A stretch of 64,000 bases of DNA, from assembly GCF_900636535.1 (NCBI RefSeq), contig NZ_LR134289.1:5047501-5111500 (forward strand). The letters run 5' to 3'. Source of the stretch: Chryseobacterium gleum (GTDB lineage: Bacteria; Bacteroidota; Bacteroidia; Flavobacteriales; Weeksellaceae). Shown in pieces: positions 61,743-64,000 of this stretch; position 1 is the stretch's first letter; each line of letters starts with the position of its first letter. The position numbers and the translations under genes are program-made. The notes under the pieces are model-generated. The model searched no databases. It was not told the origin of the DNA and saw only the letters and a program-made list of their open reading frames with translations.

Positions 61743-62990
61743 ATGAAAAAGATAATTTTTACAGCATTTATAGTATGTCTTTTTACCAATATAAATGCAC
61801 AGGTTATAAGCCTCCAAAATGTTATAGACAGCATACAAACCAATCATCCCATTGTGAAGATGTACGACAATGAAATTCGTTCTATGGATGAAGCAGCAAA
61901 AGGCGCACGAAGCTGGATGCCGCCAACAATTGGTGTTGGACAGTTTATGACACCTTACAACGTGAACCTTTGGAAAAGAGATGGTGAGATGAAAGGAATG
62001 GGTTCGGCTATGCTGTCGATAGAACAGATGATACCCAATAAGAAAAAGTTGGATGCTGAAGAAGCATATATGAACGCAATGTCATCCGTAGAAAAAGAAA
62101 ATAAAGGAGCGGGCATAAATGAAATTATACAGGATGCCAAACTCTTATACTCCGAATGGATTGTGTTACTGAAACGACTGGATGTAGTTGCCGAAAACGA
62201 AAAGATGCTCAACTTCATGATTAAGAATGCAGAAATACGGTATAAGAACGGAGTAGGTAAAATAGGTGCATATTATAAAGCTAAAGCAGCGCTCGGAAGC
62301 ACCCATAATATGCAGATTATGTATGAAAATGATATCAAGGAAAAACGCATCAGATTAAATACCCTTATGGGGCGAAACCCTATGGCTCCTTTTGAAATTG
62401 ATACAATATTTTCATTCAACGATTATTCGGATATGGTATTTGATACTGCACTGTTCAACAAAAACCGGAGTGACCTGAAATCATTAGACCAGCAGATACG
62501 GTTAACAACTCTGAAACAGGAAACAGAGCGACAAAGCCTGAAACCTGAATTTGGTGTTCGATTTGAAAATATGTATGGCTTTGGAGGACAGCCCATGCAA
62601 TACACAGCAATGGCAATGGTAAAACTGCCTTTTGTCAATTGGGCTTCAAAGATGAGCAAAGCTAATATTGCAAGTTTGAAGTGGAAAGCAGATGCCCTTA
62701 GTTCTCAAAAAAACATGATGATAAATGAATACAGTGGTATGGCATATGGCATGAGAAATGAGTTCGACCTCAAAAAAAATCAGCTTAGTCTTTATAGGGA
62801 TGACATCATTCCGGCTTTGAAAAATAATTTCAAAACAATGCAGCTCGGTTACGAGCAAAATACCGAGGAATTATTTATGCTGTATGATGCATGGGAAAAA
62901 CTGAACATGACACAACTGGAATACCTCGATATTTTATCAAAAGCATTTGAGATGCAAATAACAATAGACCGTTTAATTGAAAGAAAATGA
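61743..62990 (+). CDS. TolC-like outer-membrane efflux protein (CusC-type)
   Basis: The ATG at 61743 (MKKIIFTAFIVCLFTNINAQ) gives a signal peptide; an ATG at 61713 overlaps cusA. The 415-residue protein has the OMF pattern: VISLQNVIDSIQTNHPIVKMYDNEIRS, then long helices, then LRLYRDDIIPALKNNFKTMQLGYEQ-like repeats. It forms the outer-membrane channel of the Cus efflux system. Its stop overlaps the adaptor start as ATGA (62987-62990). Confidence 0.87.
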   Translation: MKKIIFTAFIVCLFTNINAQVISLQNVIDSIQTNHPIVKMYDNEIRSMDEAAKGARSWMPPTIGVGQFMTPYNVNLWKRDGEMKGMGSAMLSIEQMIPNKKKLDAEEAYMNAMSSVEKENKGAGINEIIQDAKLLYSEWIVLLKRLDVVAENEKMLNFMIKNAEIRYKNGVGKIGAYYKAKAALGSTHNMQIMYENDIKEKRIRLNTLMGRNPMAPFEIDTIFSFNDYSDMVFDTALFNKNRSDLKSLDQQIRLTTLKQETERQSLKPEFGVRFENMYGFGGQPMQYTAMAMVKLPFVNWASKMSKANIASLKWKADALSSQKNMMINEYSGMAYGMRNEFDLKKNQLSLYRDDIIPALKNNFKTMQLGYEQNTEELFMLYDAWEKLNMTQLEYLDILSKAFEMQITIDRLIERK

Positions 62991-64000
62991 AATATATAAT
63001 TTGTTTTTTGATGATTATTCTTGTACTGTATAGTTGTAACAACAATACAGACAAGACCAGTCATCCCGACAACAGTCACACTGCTAAAAATAGCCCGACA
63101 TATACCTGCCCCATGCACCCCGAAGTTACCAGCAACAAGCCCGGTAAATGCCCCAAGTGCGGAATGGAATTGGTGCAAAAAACAGTAAATACAAATGAAA
63201 CGGAAAGTATTGAGTTGAATACACTGCTTAAGCCGACTAATGAATTTGTTATATCAGACATTCCTACTATTAGGATGCAGTCAGAGCATAAAGACATAAC
63301 CGTACAGGCTCTTGGAAATATTGCTTATGATACCCGACAAACGGGAAATATATCCGCCAGAATATCCGGCAGGATTGAAAAGCTTTATATACGTTATAAA
63401 TTCCAAAAAATAGCAAAGGGGCAGAAAGTGATGGATATTTATAGCCCCGAACTGATGGAAGCGCAAGTGAATTTATTGTTTCTATTAAAAAATGATGCTA
63501 CGAACAATATGATGATAAATGCGGCTAAGCAAAAATTGCTATTACTTGGAATGAGCGAAAACCAATTGCAGAGTATCATCCAAAAAGGAAAGCCTGATTT
63601 ATCCGTATCTGTTTACAGTAACTATGCCGGACATATTCACGAAACCGGCACAGCCGGGTCAATGGGCAGTAGTACATCACCCTCAAATTCGATGGGAGAA
63701 ATATCTGAAACATCTTCTGAACTTAGCCTGAAAGAAGGTATGTATGTTCAAAAAGGACAAACTATTTTTAATGTATTTAACCCGGGAAAATCGTGGGTGT
63801 TGTTAAATATTTTCCCCGAGGATGTACCGCTTGTAAAGACAGGTCAAACAGTAAGTATTATACCGGAAGTAGCTCCGGAGAAGAAATTTATAGGAACTAT
63901 TGGGTTTATAGAACCATTTTTCAGACCCGGAAGTAAAACGTTATCCGTGCGTGTCTATTTTGATAATAACCGTATGCAGTTACCAATCGGAAGTCAGGTT
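62987..64000 (+). CDS. CusB-like adaptor lipoprotein, cut by the window end
   Basis: The visible 338 codons begin at ATG 62987 (MKYIICFLMIILVLYSC), a signal peptide with a lipobox. A heavy-metal-binding domain follows (YTCPMHPEVTSNKPGKCPKC, about 39-58). The membrane-fusion part then has GNISARISGRIEKLYIRYK, a coiled hairpin and GMYVQKGQTIFNVFNPGKSWV. It links CusA to the TolC-like protein and may bind Cu or Ag. The start overlaps the TolC gene by 4 bases. The 3' end lies outside the window. Confidence 0.88.
   Translation, partial: MKYIICFLMIILVLYSCNNNTDKTSHPDNSHTAKNSPTYTCPMHPEVTSNKPGKCPKCGMELVQKTVNTNETESIELNTLLKPTNEFVISDIPTIRMQSEHKDITVQALGNIAYDTRQTGNISARISGRIEKLYIRYKFQKIAKGQKVMDIYSPELMEAQVNLLFLLKNDATNNMMINAAKQKLLLLGMSENQLQSIIQKGKPDLSVSVYSNYAGHIHETGTAGSMGSSTSPSNSMGEISETSSELSLKEGMYVQKGQTIFNVFNPGKSWVLLNIFPEDVPLVKTGQTVSIIPEVAPEKKFIGTIGFIEPFFRPGSKTLSVRVYFDNNRMQLPIGSQV

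Noticed and set aside
1..64000. Integrase, transposase, tRNA, rRNA and attachment sites
   Set aside because: I looked for tyrosine and serine recombinase motifs, DDE transposases and terminal repeats and found none that hold up in the window.

Overview
The window looks like part of a Flavobacteriia (Bacteroidota) genome, probably Weeksellaceae such as Chryseobacterium or Elizabethkingia. The evidence is the A+T-rich sequence, TAnnTTTG-type -7 boxes, weak ribosome binding sites, and a conjugation module of the Bacteroidota conjugative-transposon type. The genus is inference. No integrase, tRNA, rRNA, insertion sequence or attachment site is visible, so the ends of the mobile element lie outside the window or are not recognisable.

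Layout. (1) About 1-6.5 kb is an accessory region: a secreted coiled-coil protein, two small cytoplasmic proteins, and a minus-strand two-gene operon (5881 to 2083). The first protein of that operon is small and helical. The second, 1137 residues, carries helical repeats, a GreA/B-C-like segment and a PIN-nuclease-like segment. The first protein ends with, and the second begins with, a copy of the same short NVNTG...IGD motif. This is the arrangement expected of an amyloid- or prion-like signalling pair and is my best candidate for an undescribed defence system. (2) 6.5-8.9 kb holds two secreted paralogues sharing a conserved head but with different tails, and a lipoprotein. (3) 8.9-34.5 kb is the transfer module on the plus strand: a MobC-like accessory protein, HUH relaxase, ParA-like ATPase, TraE, TraF, TraG (VirB4), four tandem VirB5-like paralogues, TraJ, TraK, TraL, TraM, TraN, a VirD4-type coupling protein, an M23 peptidase, three proteins of unclear role and a 1702-residue methylase-helicase. 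TraG contains an inserted DnaJ (J) domain between Walker A and Walker B, which is very unusual.

(4) 34.6-64 kb is a metal and metalloid resistance island, also on the plus strand. It holds an arsenic operon (ArsR, DUF6428-like, ArsN-type acetyltransferase, metallophosphoesterase, GcvH-like lipoyl carrier, Acr3) and a broken bleomycin-resistance-like gene. A mercury uptake set (ArsR-type regulator, MerT-MerP fusion, GDCCxxC protein) follows without merA. Next come a Fur-family regulator, a Cys-rich secreted protein, an RND pump fused to its TolC partner with its adaptor, a Cd/Zn-type P-type ATPase and an RteC-like regulator. The last part is a copper block: HMA-AraC regulator, CopA, CopZ-like, Cys-rich protein, HMA-DUF3347 protein, CopB, DUF3347 lipoprotein, a CusA split into two reading frames, TolC and a CusB cut by the window end. 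The copper block is visibly richer in G+C than its surroundings (hand count 31/60 at 53281-53340 against 18/60 at 42421-42480), which suggests a separate origin.

How it works together: the Mob and Tra proteins would process and export the element, and the methylase-helicase may protect it in a new host. The resistance island gives the host a selectable benefit by exporting arsenite, Cd/Zn/Co and Cu/Ag. Candidate operators are visible for the arsenic ArsR, the mercury ArsR, the Fur protein and the HMA-AraC regulator.
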